This document shows, piece after piece, positions 1 through 8,326 of a stretch of 64,000 bases of DNA (the stretch's first letter is position 1; each line of letters opens with the position of its first letter). The notes beneath the pieces were generated by a model that made no database searches, had not been told where the DNA came from, and saw nothing but the letters and a program-made list of their open reading frames with translations. The translations under genes and the position numbers were made by a program. The stretch is taken from assembly GCA_013360465.1 (NCBI GenBank), contig JABWBO010000001.1, positions 124,001 to 188,000 on the forward strand, in the 5' to 3' direction. This DNA comes from Anaerolineae bacterium. GTDB lineage: Bacteria; Chloroflexota; Anaerolineae; Aggregatilineales; Phototrophicaceae.

Positions 1-263
1 ACGAACAGCCCACGAAGCCGGTCCGCAGCGTCGCGGTCGTCGATTCCGCGCAGCTTCAGGAGCCCGTACCCGCTGTTCATGCGGTTCCCCTGAACCTGGA
101 ACGGCGTCAGCTTAGAGGATGACGCCGACTCGCCCAGGTAGACTGTCTCCAGATGCGCGATTCGTTCCGGATAGTCGGTGAGGATGCGTAGGCGCACTTC
201 GCCGCGTATGCCGTGCGGACGCAGGATTTCGCCGATCGCCAGATATTTCGGAGTCTCGGTCAT
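1..263 (-). CDS. rimM: Ribosome maturation factor RimM (partial, 3' end cut by window edge)
   Basis: RimM binds ribosomal protein S19 and helps mature the 16S rRNA head domain. Only the N-terminal 87 or so residues are inside the window; the rest lies beyond base 1. The visible part starts MTETPKYLAIGEILRP and carries the family's HGIRGEVR stretch followed by LTDYPER, the typical first-barrel signature. The ATG at 261-263 lies 8 bases after the khpA stop, so it is the fourth gene of ffh-rpsP-khpA-rimM, the usual bacterial order (trmD and rplS would be expected next). Identification rests on motif and context together. Confidence 0.9.
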   Translation of the reverse strand, partial: MTETPKYLAIGEILRPHGIRGEVRLRILTDYPERIAHLETVYLGESASSSKLTPFQVQGNRMNSGYGLLKLRGIDDRDAADRLRGLF

Positions 264-270
264 CCAGCGA

Positions 271-498
271 TTACAGAATCTTGAGGATGACGCGCTTGGA
301 ACGAGGGGTTTCGGCAGCCCGCAGAAGCGTGCGCAGGGCATTAGCGACCCGCCCACCGCGCCCGATCATACGTCCCATGTCGTCACTGCCGACGCGCAGC
401 TCGATGATCAAAGACGATGCCGTCTCGCGGCGTCGCACGCGGACTGCGGTGGGATCATCGACAAGGCTTTTGGCAACGTACTCGACCATACCTTCCAT
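271..498 (-). CDS. khpA: KH-domain RNA-binding protein KhpA
   Basis: A protein of about 75 residues with a single KH domain. The RNA-binding loop reads GRMIGRGGRVANALR (the GxxG signature is IGRGG). KhpA proteins bind RNA, often with KhpB, and affect cell size and division in Gram-positive bacteria; that role is known for the family and inferred here. I chose the ATG at 496-498 (MEGMVEYVAKSLV), where similarity to the family starts; an upstream ATG would add 18 residues unlike KhpA. It sits between rpsP and rimM on the same strand. Confidence 0.9.
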   Translation of the reverse strand: MEGMVEYVAKSLVDDPTAVRVRRRETASSLIIELRVGSDDMGRMIGRGGRVANALRTLLRAAETPRSKRVILKIL

Positions 499-613
499 GC
501 GATTGCCTCCCTGCAAGCGGGCGGATAGAAAGCGGCGGACGCCCGACAGCATATCCTCACCGTCTGGTGTGGGATACGCACTGACGCGCCCGCCGTTGTA
601 GATGAGAGGGCGT

Positions 614-1003
614 TTATTCCCCCTTCGGCTTCATCTTGCCTTGACCAGGTTCGGGGGAAGCGAAGCGCGTGCGCCCACTCACGGGCGCTGCCTCGGCGCG
701 CGCCTTTTCAGCTTCGGCGACCAGCTCTTCAAGCTTCGCGCCAGCCTTGAGCCGCTCGAAACGCGCCGCTGTTCCCGTTCGTTTGAACAGCGTAACGACG
801 GCTTCGCTGGGCTGAGCGCCGACGCTCAACCAGTAGAGCGCGCGATCTTCCTGAACAATATCGGTGGATGGCTGCGTGCGCGGATTGTGAAAGCCGATCA
901 CCTCGATGTAACCGCCGGCGCGAGCTGCACGCTGATCGGCGACGACGATACGGTAGCTCGGCTGATGCTTCAATCCGACGCGGCGCAAACGAATACGAAC
1001 CAT
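614..1003 (-). CDS. rpsP: 30S ribosomal protein S16
   Basis: A structural protein of the small ribosomal subunit, 129 residues. The start MVRIRLRRVGLKHQPSYRIV is the standard S16 N-terminus, and a strong ribosome binding site (CTAAGGAG) lies just upstream of the ATG at 1001-1003. Beyond the usual 80-90 residues there is a charged Ala/Glu/Lys-rich tail, an extension seen in many S16 proteins and probably disordered. Transcribed after ffh across a gap of about 106 bases and before khpA. Confidence 0.95.
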   Translation of the reverse strand: MVRIRLRRVGLKHQPSYRIVVADQRAARAGGYIEVIGFHNPRTQPSTDIVQEDRALYWLSVGAQPSEAVVTLFKRTGTAARFERLKAGAKLEELVAEAEKARAEAAPVSGRTRFASPEPGQGKMKPKGE

Positions 1004-1109
1004 GTGTACTTTCTCCTTAGATGTACGCTCCCATGCACCAGCCTTACTGCCGGCGGAGAGCCACTGAGACGAATAAGAGGACTCAGTTGCGGAAAGGGTA
1101 GGGATACCC

Positions 1110-2465
1110 TTAGCGCGGTGGACGACGCGGCGGCTGTGCCCCTGGCATACCACCAGGCAGACCGGGGAAGCGCCCCTTGCGCATCTGACCCATGAGCGTC
1201 TGCATTTCGTTGAACTGCTTCAACACATCGTTCACGTCGCGCACCTCTACACCGCTCCCCTTGGCGATACGCTTGCGGCGGCTCGCATTGAGGACCTTCG
1301 GATTGGTGCGCTCGGCAGTCGTCATCGAATTGATGATCGCCTCGACGCGGCGGATGCGTTTCTCAACCTGGTCCTGATCGATCTGATCGCGGAAGCGGCT
1401 CATGCCGGGAATCATATCCAACAACTGCACAAACGACCCCATCCGGCGGATTTTCCGCAGCTGATCGAGGAAGTCCTGCAAGGTGAACTGATTCTCCATC
1501 AGCTTCTTCTGAAGCTTGAGCGCCTCCGCCTCGTCATATTCGGCTTCAGCCTTCTCGATGAGCGTGAGGACATCGCCCATACCCAGAATTCGCTGTGCCA
1601 GACGATCTGGATAGAACGGCTCGAAACCATCCAGCTTTTCAGACGTGCCCAGGAACTTGATCGGCACGCCGGTCACGGCGCGCATCGAGAGCGCAGCGCC
1701 GCCGCGCGAATCGCCGTCTATTTTGGTCAGGATCAAGCCGGTGATGCCCAGGCGTTCGTTGAAGCCCTGGGCGATGTTAACCGCTTCCTGACCCGTCATC
1801 GAGTCGGCGACCAGGAGGATCTCATTCGGCTTGGTGCGCCGCTTGATCTCCTCAAGCTCGGTCATGAGCGTCTCGTCGATTTGCAGCCGTCCAGCGGTAT
1901 CCAAGATGACCACCGCCGCATTTTTGGCTCGCGCCTGCTGAATGCCGCGTTCGCAGATCTCCGGCGGCTTGGCTGTCGTGCCTTCTTCGTGGAAGTCAAC
2001 CTGAATCTGTTTCGCCAGCGTGACAAGCTGATCGACAGCCGCCGGTCGATAGGTGTCGGCGGCGACCAGGAACGGCTGCCGCCCGTCGCGCCGAAGCATC
2101 AGCGCCAGCTTCGCACCGGTTGTCGTCTTGCCTGATCCCTGCAGACCGACCAGCATGATGACGTGAGGCTTCTGCCCCCCCGACAGGTTCAGCTTTGCGC
2201 CTTCGCCCAGGGTTGCCAGCATCTCTTCATGGACGATCTTGACAACCTGCTGCCCTGGTCGCAAGCTCTTGGCGACATCCGCGCCGACTGCTCGCTCCTT
2301 GACGCGCCTGACAAAGTCCTTGACGACCGGCAGGGCTACGTCGGCTTCAAGAAGCGCCATACGTACTTCACGCATCGCGGCATCGACGTCTTTTTCGGTG
2401 AGCTTGCCTACTCGCCCTAAGCCGTCAAATATGCCTTGCAGACGATCTGTTAGCTGCTGAAACAT
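1110..2465 (-). CDS. ffh: Signal recognition particle protein Ffh
   Basis: GTPase of the signal recognition particle, which binds signal sequences on nascent membrane proteins and delivers them to FtsY. 451 residues, normal length. The NG domain shows the P-loop GLQGSGKTTTGAKLA, then DTAGR and the TKIDGDSRGG loop; the C-terminal M domain ends in a Met/Gly/Pro/Arg-rich tail. The start at 2465 (MFQQLTDRLQGIFDGL) is the conserved N-terminus; the frame stays open upstream but that part is not Ffh-like. First gene of the ffh-rpsP-khpA-rimM unit. No 4.5S RNA gene was recognised in the window. Confidence 0.97.
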   Translation of the reverse strand: MFQQLTDRLQGIFDGLGRVGKLTEKDVDAAMREVRMALLEADVALPVVKDFVRRVKERAVGADVAKSLRPGQQVVKIVHEEMLATLGEGAKLNLSGGQKPHVIMLVGLQGSGKTTTGAKLALMLRRDGRQPFLVAADTYRPAAVDQLVTLAKQIQVDFHEEGTTAKPPEICERGIQQARAKNAAVVILDTAGRLQIDETLMTELEEIKRRTKPNEILLVADSMTGQEAVNIAQGFNERLGITGLILTKIDGDSRGGAALSMRAVTGVPIKFLGTSEKLDGFEPFYPDRLAQRILGMGDVLTLIEKAEAEYDEAEALKLQKKLMENQFTLQDFLDQLRKIRRMGSFVQLLDMIPGMSRFRDQIDQDQVEKRIRRVEAIINSMTTAERTNPKVLNASRRKRIAKGSGVEVRDVNDVLKQFNEMQTLMGQMRKGRFPGLPGGMPGAQPPRRPPR

Positions 2466-2549
2466 GGCTTCGACTCTATTGAAACGCGCGCGCCATTGTA
2501 GTGGACAAAACAATCCACCGTCAAGGGAAGTGTGAACCCTTGCGCAAGT

Positions 2550-2567
2550 CCCCCGCGGAAGCGAGGG
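2550..2567 (-). terminator. GC hairpin after the flavin reductase gene
   Basis: Arms 2550-2556 and 2561-2567 pair with a 4-base loop. On the minus-strand RNA one pair is G-U; on the plus strand it would be an A/C mismatch, so the structure favours the minus strand. It lies about 45 bases past the stop of the flavin reductase gene and before ffh. No U-run follows, so termination is a guess. Confidence 0.35.
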
Positions 2568-2613
2568 AACGGATCCTGCTGGCGGACCGCTGACCGGATT
2601 CGACTTCGCTTTG

Positions 2614-3135
2614 TTACTCGGCTTCCGTCTCGGCGGCGACAGTCCGGTAGGTGCGGTTGTAGTAGAGCAGGGGCGGTGCGCCGGATACGGTATGTCCGGC
2701 GGCGAGTACTTCGCTGATGATGATCCAGTGAGTGCTGCCGTCATGCATGGCATGGACGCGACAGTCCAGCCAGGCAAGCGCATCGTGCAGAATGGGTGAT
2801 CCGGTCACCGCTGTGAAGATCGGCACGCCGTCGAAGCGGTCTTCATTACTGATGAGCGGAATGCGTCCCGCGAATCGGTCGGAGAGCGGCGCCTGCGCAT
2901 GGGCGAGAATAGAGACAGCAAGGATGTCGCTCTTCTCGATAAGCTGCGCTGTCGTCGTATCCTTGCTCAAACAGGTCAGGATGAGCGGCGGATCGAGAGA
3001 GAGCGAGTTGAAGGCGCTGACAGTCATTCCGGCGATCTGATGACCGTCGGCGTCGTCATGTGCTGTAGTGACAACAGATACGCCGCTTCCCCAGAAACGC
3101 AGGGTGTCGCGCATGGATTCGGCATCAACGGGCAT
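2614..3135 (-). CDS. Flavin reductase-like (FMN-binding split barrel) protein
   Basis: 173 residues over the whole flavin reductase-like domain (HpaC/RutF type). Typical segments are the early GVSVVTT strand, AGMTVSAFNSLSLDPPL, which forms the flavin-binding strand, and the C-terminal PLLYYNRTYR. Relatives reduce FMN or FAD with NAD(P)H for partner monooxygenases, or bind flavin without a known partner. No monooxygenase is next to it, so the physiological partner is unknown. It stands alone between ffh and the murJ operon, 113 bases after the upstream gene. The family call is secure; the substrate is not. Confidence 0.85.
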   Translation of the reverse strand: MPVDAESMRDTLRFWGSGVSVVTTAHDDADGHQIAGMTVSAFNSLSLDPPLILTCLSKDTTTAQLIEKSDILAVSILAHAQAPLSDRFAGRIPLISNEDRFDGVPIFTAVTGSPILHDALAWLDCRVHAMHDGSTHWIIISEVLAAGHTVSGAPPLLYYNRTYRTVAAETEAE

Positions 3136-3248
3136 ATGTCCGGCTTTCTCTGCGCTGTGACAGGCAGTGAATAATGCTTACTCTTCCGAGTATAAATCCA
3201 CCTGACGCGAAAGTTAAGCAGCCTTCACGAGGTTCTCAGATGTGCAGA

Positions 3249-4190
3249 CTAGCTCAGAAGCACTTCTTCCGAAAGGTGGAGATAGCGGCGCATGGCAGGA
3301 ACAAAGTCCGCCAGGGTGTTGATCGCGTCGGCAAATCCACTCGCACCTTCACCGATGATCAGGGTCGGCACATCGTTTTCCGTGTGTTTGCCATGACTGA
3401 GATCCTCCATGTTGCCGTGATCGCTGGTGATGACAATCAACCCCTCGCCGTCGTTCCAGCGGTCCAGGACGCCCGCCATGACGCCGTCGAAGAGTTCCAG
3501 AAGCTTCATGCCTTCCTCAATCGTTCCTCGATGCCCTACGGTGTCGGTGAGCCAGTGCGGAAAAAGCGAGAATGTGTAGCGTCGGGCGAGGTCTGCGAGA
3601 TGCTCCCCGGCTTCGTAAGGTGTGTAGAGCGGCGAGTCAGTGAAACCGAGGTGGCTTCGCCAGGTTTCGCCGGTCCAATCGACCGCCAGGGCTTCACCCC
3701 GCTGGATATGACCCTCGTCGAAAAGCGTCAGACCGGCGTCAAAGGCAGCCTGCTGGTAGCTGGCGAGGAGGCGCTTGCCTCGATTCACGGCGGCGTGCCA
3801 GGCGGGCGGATACCCTTCCAGCAGCGCTGCGTTCTCTCCGGCGGCGGTGACTTCCTTGAAAAAAGTGTGCTGCGAGACAATGGCACGAATCGGCGCATTC
3901 GGTCGGGGTCCGTAGTGTTCGCCAATCGCTTCCGGGACGTTTACCCCGGTCAGGATCGCCGCCTGCCCGGTGGCGCTTTGCGGCTTACCTGGGACGCCCA
4001 GGCGCGGATCAGTTGGAACAAAGGCGGCGCGAGGATGTTTTTCCCTGCCGATCCCCTTGACCCAGCGCCGACCGTTGGTGAGTCCGAGGAGGGTCGGCAT
4101 GGCGGCGGCGGCGAAAGGATTGATGGAAGCGTCATCCTCGCCAATCCCAATTCCATCAAGAAACAGCAGCAGAATGCGGCGGTTTGCCAC
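3249..4190 (-). CDS. Alkaline-phosphatase-superfamily metalloenzyme (phosphopentomutase/phosphoglyceromutase-like)
   Basis: 313 residues with the metal-binding motifs of the alkaline phosphatase/iPGM superfamily: an N-terminal LLLFLDGIGIGEDD (first metal Asp), a central DTVGHRGT and a C-terminal VITSDHGNMEDLSHGKHT, the Asp-His-Gly-Asn block that holds the second metal. It is shorter than a phosphoglycerate mutase (about 510) or phosphopentomutase (about 390) and lacks an obvious cap insertion, so it is a minimal member whose phospho- or sulfo-substrate cannot be read from sequence. Last gene of the C39-murJ-MBL unit, 21 bases after the MBL gene. Confidence 0.75.
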   Translation of the reverse strand: MANRRILLLFLDGIGIGEDDASINPFAAAAMPTLLGLTNGRRWVKGIGREKHPRAAFVPTDPRLGVPGKPQSATGQAAILTGVNVPEAIGEHYGPRPNAPIRAIVSQHTFFKEVTAAGENAALLEGYPPAWHAAVNRGKRLLASYQQAAFDAGLTLFDEGHIQRGEALAVDWTGETWRSHLGFTDSPLYTPYEAGEHLADLARRYTFSLFPHWLTDTVGHRGTIEEGMKLLELFDGVMAGVLDRWNDGEGLIVITSDHGNMEDLSHGKHTENDVPTLIIGEGASGFADAINTLADFVPAMRRYLHLSEEVLLS

Positions 4191-4211
4191 AAGGGTATGC
4201 CTTTAGCTTAC

Positions 4212-4865
4212 TCAGCGTTCCTGCCAGGAAAGTAGAAAGGGGTTGGTGCGGCGCTCAACGCCAATGGTGGTGGGTCTGCCGTGCCCGCACAAGACCTGTA
4301 CATCATCGCCCAGGGGGAGGAGTCGTCCGAAGATGGAATGCATCAGGACCTCCATACTGCTGCCGGGGAGGTCGGTGCGCCCGACTGACCCCGCGAATAG
4401 CGCGTCGCCGCTGAAGACGATCTTCTGATCTGCCATGAAGAGACTGATGTGACCGGCAGCATGCCCCGGCGTGTAAAGTGTTTGCAGGCGGATCGAGTCG
4501 AGTTCGATCCACTCGTTCGCTTCTCCGATCAGGCGGTCGGGCGTGGCAGGTTCTGGAAAGGGCGCGCCGACGAATCGGAGTCCGGTCTGCGGTAGGGCGG
4601 CAAGCTGGTTGACTGCCTCTTCATGGATGATGAACGGCGCTTCAGTAAGCCTCTTGACTTCCTGACTTGCCAGGACGTGATCAAAGTGGGCGTGTGTCGC
4701 AACAATGATCTTGATAGTCCAACCGCGATCCGCTGCCGTTTTTACGAGAAGATCGCCCTGATCGACTGGATCGATCAGGATAGCATTGTTGGTCGTAGTG
4801 TCGGCGACAAGATAGGCATTCGTCGCCGCGATGCCGAGGGTTAGATAGGCGATCTCGATGCTCAC
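4212..4865 (-). CDS. MBL-fold metallo-hydrolase (glyoxalase II-like)
   Basis: 217 residues beginning VSIEIAYLTLGIAATNAYLV. The metallo-beta-lactamase zinc motif is THAHFDH; further ligands fit TPGHAAGH, FSGDALF and a C-terminal CGHGRPT. The layout matches short glyoxalase II-like hydrolases of thioesters such as S-lactoylglutathione or related thiols. The start is a GTG at 4863-4865 sharing GTGA with the murJ stop, pointing to translational coupling; the frame remains open for 57 more codons inside murJ, but those are not MBL-like. Substrate unknown. Confidence 0.82.
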   Translation of the reverse strand: MSIEIAYLTLGIAATNAYLVADTTTNNAILIDPVDQGDLLVKTAADRGWTIKIIVATHAHFDHVLASQEVKRLTEAPFIIHEEAVNQLAALPQTGLRFVGAPFPEPATPDRLIGEANEWIELDSIRLQTLYTPGHAAGHISLFMADQKIVFSGDALFAGSVGRTDLPGSSMEVLMHSIFGRLLPLGDDVQVLCGHGRPTTIGVERRTNPFLLSWQER

Positions 4866-6568
4866 GCGCGTCCTCCTGCGGGGCGTCTGCGACGAATCAG
4901 GGCAAAGAGAGTATCGATCTCTTCCATTTTCAGGAGGGCAGCGACGCCGAAGAAGACCAGCGCGCCAAGCGCGACCTGAACCACGAGCTGTGCGACGATC
5001 ATGGCGAAGCCGCCCGAAGGAGTAAGGACGTCCCATAGTGCGGCGACGGCGACAAGCGCCACTGCCATGACGAGACTGGCAGCCAGCGATTTAAGCAGCG
5101 TACTGCCAAGCGCCGACTCATTGACTCCATGCCACCGACTGCGCAGGACAAACAGCAGCACCAGCACCTCGAACGATACTCCGAGCGAGTTCGCCAGCGC
5201 CAGACCGCCTACGTTGCTGGGAGGCGTAGAAATGTGCAGCCCCGGAAGCTGCTGCGCCACCGTTCGCGCAAGACCGGCGCCTTCAGCGGCAATGACGCCG
5301 CTAAACGCAAATGAGCAGATCAGGTTGATCGCTGCGCCGCCCAGAGCGGCGAAGAGCGGGGTGAGCGTGTCTTTATCGGCATAGAAGCTTCGGGCGATCA
5401 CTTCGAGCAGAGAATGTGTGATTAATCCCAGAGTGAAGAACTGGAGTGTGCTATAAACCAGCGCCGATGCCGAGGCGTCGAACGCGCCGCGCTCCAGCAG
5501 GCTGATCATCGGGCGTCCGATCACCACCAAGCCGATGGAAGAGGGGATGGTCGCCAACAGGATGAAGCGCAGGGCGCCCGACATGGCATCGCGTTTGCCC
5601 GTCTCGTTTCCAACAGCGCTCAGCGCTGCCAGAGTCGGAAAGATGACGGTCCCCATCGCAGTACCGATGAGCGTTTGTGGAATTTGCATGAGACGCCACC
5701 CCCAGTCGAGGGCTGCGACCGAACCTGTGCCCAGGCGGGAGGCGATGTTGTTCATGATGATGAAATTGAAGCTGAATACGCCAAGTCCGGCGATACGCGG
5801 CAGCATCAGACGGATGACCTGCCACAGGGATGGATCGCCCCAACCCAGTTCCGGAAGCCACCGCGCCCTGAAGCGAATTAACCCTGGCACCTGAATCCCG
5901 AAATGCAGCGCTGCGCCAATGACTGCGCCGATTGCGATGCCGTGTACACCGAATACCGGCATCAGAAAGATGACGCCGAACAGGATGCCGACATCGAACA
6001 TGATCGGCGCAAGCGCAGGCAGCAGGAAATGATTGTGGCTCTGCAGGATACCCATCACGATGCCGCTGACCGAAAAAATCAGCGTACTCAGGAGCAGAAT
6101 ACGCATTAGTTCGGCAGTCTGCTGCCGCGCAATTTCATCGAAACCGGAGGCGACGACGTTGGCGACCAGCCAGGGCGCGGCGAGGAAGGCGATGACGCTG
6201 ACCGCCAGCGTCGCCAGAAAGATCGTGTTGATGACGTGACTCGCGGTGCGCCATGCGCCTGTTTTGTCGCCCTGCGCCAGGAAACCACCGAAAATCGGGA
6301 TGAAAGCGTGAGCCAGCGCGCCGCCGGCGATGAGCGTGAAGATCAGCTCTGGAATACGGTTCGCCGTGACATAGGCATCCCACTCGCTGCCAACCCCAAA
6401 TACGCGGGCGATGATGAACGTCTGGACCAGACTGATGGCTTTCGCCGCGCCAAAGGCAAGCATCACGATGAGCGTATCGAAGGCGATCTTGCGACTGGCG
6501 GATGGACGCGCGCCGAAATCATCTCCACCTGGTTGTGCCTGGCTCTGCATTCTCGGAACCTCAGACAT
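4862..6568 (-). CDS. murJ: Lipid II flippase MurJ (MviN family)
   Basis: 568 residues, about 14 hydrophobic segments and no soluble domain: the MurJ/MviN size and pattern. Typical pieces include FGVGSEWDAYVTANRIPE in the first helices and LLERGAFDASAS in the second half, the latter close to the MurJ RGxF signature. MurJ moves lipid II across the membrane for peptidoglycan synthesis. The ATG at 6568 overlaps the end of the upstream C39 gene by 8 bases; a second ATG six codons in is also possible. Its stop overlaps the GTG of the MBL gene. Confidence 0.92.
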   Translation of the reverse strand: MSEVPRMQSQAQPGGDDFGARPSASRKIAFDTLIVMLAFGAAKAISLVQTFIIARVFGVGSEWDAYVTANRIPELIFTLIAGGALAHAFIPIFGGFLAQGDKTGAWRTASHVINTIFLATLAVSVIAFLAAPWLVANVVASGFDEIARQQTAELMRILLLSTLIFSVSGIVMGILQSHNHFLLPALAPIMFDVGILFGVIFLMPVFGVHGIAIGAVIGAALHFGIQVPGLIRFRARWLPELGWGDPSLWQVIRLMLPRIAGLGVFSFNFIIMNNIASRLGTGSVAALDWGWRLMQIPQTLIGTAMGTVIFPTLAALSAVGNETGKRDAMSGALRFILLATIPSSIGLVVIGRPMISLLERGAFDASASALVYSTLQFFTLGLITHSLLEVIARSFYADKDTLTPLFAALGGAAINLICSFAFSGVIAAEGAGLARTVAQQLPGLHISTPPSNVGGLALANSLGVSFEVLVLLFVLRSRWHGVNESALGSTLLKSLAASLVMAVALVAVAALWDVLTPSGGFAMIVAQLVVQVALGALVFFGVAALLKMEEIDTLFALIRRRRPAGGRA

Positions 6569-8159
6569 TCAGGGCGTTGAGCGCCTGCTGCGCCTCATGA
6601 AAATAGGGGTTTTGCGCCAGCGCCCGCTGGAGCGCTGTCACCGCTTCCTGGCTGCGACCCAGGGCGGCAAGGGCGCGTCCCTGCCAATAAAAGGTCTCTT
6701 CCACGTACTGCCCGCCGTTCACCAGATTGTTGTTGACCAGCGCCAGCACATCCTCGTAGCGCTGCACCATGAAATAGGCTTCGAACGGAGCGAACTGATA
6801 CCACAGCATCCGAAACGGCGTATTGAGCCGGCGCGCTTCGTCGAAGTAACGGGCGGCTTCCTCGTACAACCCCAACTTGGTCAGCGCGCTGCCCATGTTG
6901 AACCAGACGAAAGGGTTCTGCCGGTCGGCGCGGGCTTCCTCACGCGCCACTTCAAGGGCGATTTCGGCAGCGCGGTTCACGTCTGCACGCTCACCGAGGA
7001 TATTCTGGACGACTGATTCGCGATCCTGCTCGTAGATGGCGATGAAGACCCGGTTGAAGGCTTGCCACCCATTATCGAATTCGGTGTAGCTTTCAGGCAG
7101 TCCTGCGCCGGCGACTCCAGTTCCCAGATAGCTGTCGTAGACATAGAATTCCCTGGCGTTGTCGTCATAGCCCACGACCGTCTGGTAGTGCCCGATCCAG
7201 TCATAACCTTCCGGCGTGTAGCTGCGCTCGATGATCACCGGGATGTTGTTGACGATGAACTGTTTGAGAAGCGCTGTGTCGCCGCCAATACGGGTGACTG
7301 CGCGCACGCCGGTATGCTCGTTGACGAATGCCACCAGTTCGACGGGCGAGACGTTCTTGTCTTCGCGATCCGGTCGCAGGAAACCTGCGGCATAGTCCTG
7401 GTCTTCCTGCCACCCATAGTAGCTCAGCGCCATCGTTACGTTTGCCGGTCCACAGTTGTTCCACCCCTGCTGGACGTGGGTGAATCCATAGATGCGTGAA
7501 GCGACAGGCGCAGCGAAACTATCCACGATCTGCTGCGCGATTTCAGTCGGCGCGACAGAGACGCTGGTTGGCGGGGTTGTCGCAGACGGCAGCAGAGTCG
7601 GGGCGAGCGTGGGCGTTTCAGGGACCGACGAAGCAGTTGCCGTCGGCGGAAGCGTTGTCGCCAGGGCAGGGGTTGGCGGGACTGACGTTGGTGTTCCGAT
7701 TGGGAGCGGGGCGCTCAGCAAATCTTCGGCGGAAAACGCGCTTGTCGCAGCAGCGGTGGGCACGATCCCTCCCTGCGGCGTCGGCGGCAGGAATGCCCTC
7801 AGGAGCGGCACTTCCGTCAGAAACTGCTCCTGGTAGCGCGGTGGCAGGACGCTTCTGTATGCCCAGATGGTCGTCACGCCGCCCACAGACAGGGCGACCA
7901 GGACAAACAGGATCGTCCACAACCAGAAGAGACGCGGCAGATGATGCCGCAGCAGCAGCGCGCCGACGACGAGCGCCAGCGCTGCGCCGCCCACAGCGAC
8001 GGCAGCATAGGGAATCAGGGCGGCAAGGCGCTGACCACTGGCGAAGTAGCTGAACCCGGCAAATGCTGCGACTGCGAACAGGAAGAGGAGGATGAACGAT
8101 ATCCACAGCAGGATCGGCGAGGGACCGCCGTGAGCAGGCTTATGATGTTGTTGTTCCAT
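6561..8159 (-). CDS. Membrane-anchored C39-like cysteine peptidase with TPR repeats
   Basis: 532 residues. Three hydrophobic segments (about 15-38, 45-70, 76-98) are followed by a Thr/Pro/Ala-rich linker (about 130-205). A papain-like C39 domain spans about 225-380, with candidate triad Cys236 (GWNNCGPAN), His324 (WIGHYQTVVGYDD) and Asp342 (YVYDSYLG). The C-terminus (about 400-530) holds tetratricopeptide repeats, for example FVWFNMGSALTKLGLYEEA. An extracytoplasmic peptidase or peptide-binding role is likely; no substrate is evident and no bacteriocin ABC transporter is nearby, so this is not the usual C39 leader peptidase. First gene of the murJ unit. Confidence 0.8.
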   Translation of the reverse strand: MEQQHHKPAHGGPSPILLWISFILLFLFAVAAFAGFSYFASGQRLAALIPYAAVAVGGAALALVVGALLLRHHLPRLFWLWTILFVLVALSVGGVTTIWAYRSVLPPRYQEQFLTEVPLLRAFLPPTPQGGIVPTAAATSAFSAEDLLSAPLPIGTPTSVPPTPALATTLPPTATASSVPETPTLAPTLLPSATTPPTSVSVAPTEIAQQIVDSFAAPVASRIYGFTHVQQGWNNCGPANVTMALSYYGWQEDQDYAAGFLRPDREDKNVSPVELVAFVNEHTGVRAVTRIGGDTALLKQFIVNNIPVIIERSYTPEGYDWIGHYQTVVGYDDNAREFYVYDSYLGTGVAGAGLPESYTEFDNGWQAFNRVFIAIYEQDRESVVQNILGERADVNRAAEIALEVAREEARADRQNPFVWFNMGSALTKLGLYEEAARYFDEARRLNTPFRMLWYQFAPFEAYFMVQRYEDVLALVNNNLVNGGQYVEETFYWQGRALAALGRSQEAVTALQRALAQNPYFHEAQQALNALNV

Positions 8160-8211
8160 AGAGGCATAACCCTAACAGCTAGACGAACGTCGAGCAAACG
8201 CTGACAGTCTG

Positions 8212-8226
8212 CCATGATTGTCATGG
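8212..8226. promoter_or_regulatory. Inverted repeat CCATGA-TTG-TCATGG in divergent intergenic region
   Basis: A perfect 6-bp inverted repeat with a 3-base spacer between the divergent C39-peptidase (start 8159) and PHP (start 8327) genes. The spacing and place suit an operator for a dimeric regulator, but one palindrome this short can arise by chance and no regulator gene is adjacent. Confidence 0.3.
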
Positions 8227-8279
8227 TTCAATGTCAATAATCACCCTACGGGTTGCCGACGGTGCATTATAGCACATGC

Positions 8280-8307
8280 TTGTTCTTGCCCCCTCGCCTG
8301 CTAGAAT
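8280..8307 (+). promoter_or_regulatory. Possible promoter of the PHP gene
   Basis: TTGTTC (8280-8285) and TAGAAT (8302-8307) are 16 bases apart. Transcription would start near 8314, about 13 bases before the chosen ATG at 8327 and after the upstream in-frame starts, which supports the downstream start. Confidence 0.35.
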
Positions 8308-8326
8308 GACGGCGGTTGTGCCAAGC

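Noticed and set aside
2466-2783. N-terminal extension of ffh by about 100 codons
   Set aside because: The extension overlaps the flavin reductase gene and is unlike Ffh, whose conserved start MFQQLTDRL is at 2465.
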